From Phycisphaerae bacterium (GTDB lineage: Bacteria; Planctomycetota; Phycisphaerae; JAJVII01), in assembly GCA_022072085.1 (NCBI GenBank), contig JAJVII010000023.1, positions 1 through 44,319 of the forward strand: a stretch of 44,319 bases of DNA, read 5' to 3'. The notes below the pieces were generated by a model, which saw nothing but the letters and a program-made list of their open reading frames with translations, did not search any database and was not told the DNA's origin. A program made the position numbers and the translations under genes. The stretch's first letter is position 1, and each line of letters opens with the position of its first letter. Positions 44,133-44,319 of this stretch are shown here, in pieces.

Positions 44133-44193
44133 CAGGTAGCCGTCGTCCTGGTAGACCTTCCGGTTGGCCTCGTCGTCAATCCGATAGCTCTGG

Positions 44194-44319
44194 GTAAGAC
44201 TTCACCCGTCTGCAACGGATTCTACGGGTAGTGGCGGGAGTTGGCCAGAGGTCAGGTAGGCGCGCAGGGCGTTGGCGATGGTGGTCATCGGGTCGTGGCC
44301 GCGGAGCCGCAGGGTGCGG
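44194..44319 (-). mobile_element. right end of an IS66-like insertion sequence (partial)
   Basis: The Res-like reading stops matching at 44194. From there the plus strand begins GTAAGACTTCACCCG, like the GTAA-starting terminal repeats of IS66 elements. Just inside lies the end of a transposase-like frame. IS66 elements make 8-bp duplications, which would be the eight bases 44186-44193. Confidence 0.5.
44202..44319 (-). CDS. C-terminal fragment of a transposase-like protein
   Basis: 38 residues run in from the right edge and stop at TGA 44202-44204. They include L-R-L-R-G-H-D-P-M-T-T-I-A-N-A-L-R-A-Y and G-Q-L-P-P-L-P. The G-(Q/K)-L-P-P-L-P ending is familiar from some IS66-type transposases of planctomycetes. 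Most of the gene is outside the window, so identification rests on this short tail and the neighbouring GTAAG end. Confidence 0.45.
   Translation of the reverse strand, partial: RTLRLRGHDPMTTIANALRAYLTSGQLPPLPVESVADG

Larger units (their letters stand above)
35634..44319. mobile_element. tRNA-Gly-integrated element with primase-helicase replication module (far end not seen)
   Basis: All recognisable genes from 35634 on are minus strand and accessory: integrase, XRE regulator, winged-helix-like protein, RecA/DnaB-like ATPase, AEP-type primase, DUF669, excisionase-like HTH, two unknowns and a type III Res remnant. No capsid, terminase, tail, relaxase or type IV secretion gene appears in the part seen. 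It could be a phage satellite, a defective prophage or an integrative plasmid-like element. The GC-rich composition resembles the host. Confidence 0.7.

Noticed and set aside
35681-44319. Second att copy inside the window
   Set aside because: I did not find another copy of the tRNA-Gly 3' end, so the element's far boundary is not here.

Overview
The window is high-GC bacterial chromosome, most likely from the Planctomycetota (Phycisphaerae-like). The evidence is a DUF1571 lipoprotein, a PEP-CTERM secreted protein, many carbohydrate-active genes beside housekeeping genes, and generally high GC. That placement is inferred from gene content; no rRNA is present.

Layout. 1-1000: tail of an unknown gene, a four-helix-bundle (23S-IVS type) protein and tRNA-Pro(GGG), with inverted repeats between them. 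1058-12730: a carbohydrate-use region with an OPT-family transporter, an uncharacterised TIM-barrel-like protein, a GH88-type unsaturated glucuronyl hydrolase, an SDR oxidoreductase, a GH94-type phosphorylase, tRNA-Ser(GGA), a second TIM-barrel/trimerisation-domain hydrolase and msrB. 13014-22919: a hybrid histidine kinase, the DUF1571 lipoprotein, a zinc-ribbon protein, an MFS exporter, thiC, a hypothetical protein, queA and a PD-(D/E)XK-like protein. 22958-29737 (all minus strand): a compact housekeeping run dnaA, ispF, cysS, ruvC, ruvA, a zinc-ribbon membrane protein, ruvB and moaB, with a candidate oriC upstream of dnaA at about 30030-30145. 30214-35495: a nitroreductase, a hypothetical protein, a secreted TPR/HExxH protein paired with a second repeat protein, and a PEP-CTERM gene with a textbook sigma-54 promoter, two matched upstream dyads and a strong terminator.

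35609-44319: an integrated mobile element at the 3' end of tRNA-Gly(GCC). In genome order it carries a tyrosine integrase whose last codons lie antisense in the tRNA, an XRE-type regulator, a dyad-rich control region, a winged-helix-like protein, a RecA/DnaB-like ATPase, an archaeo-eukaryotic-type primase, a DUF669 protein and an excisionase-like HTH protein. The last four and the winged-helix protein overlap or abut, forming one replication operon. Beyond a good terminator come two uncharacterised genes and a type III restriction Res subunit. Res loses its N-terminus at a junction that looks like the end of an IS66-type insertion sequence. The far end of the element is outside the window.

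The most notable signals are the sigma-54/dyad control of the PEP-CTERM gene, the primase-helicase island with its own operator-like dyads and IS-broken Res, a cysteinyl-tRNA synthetase with KAARS in place of KMSKS, and ruvB starting at TTG directly behind a low-complexity CACAGAG repeat.
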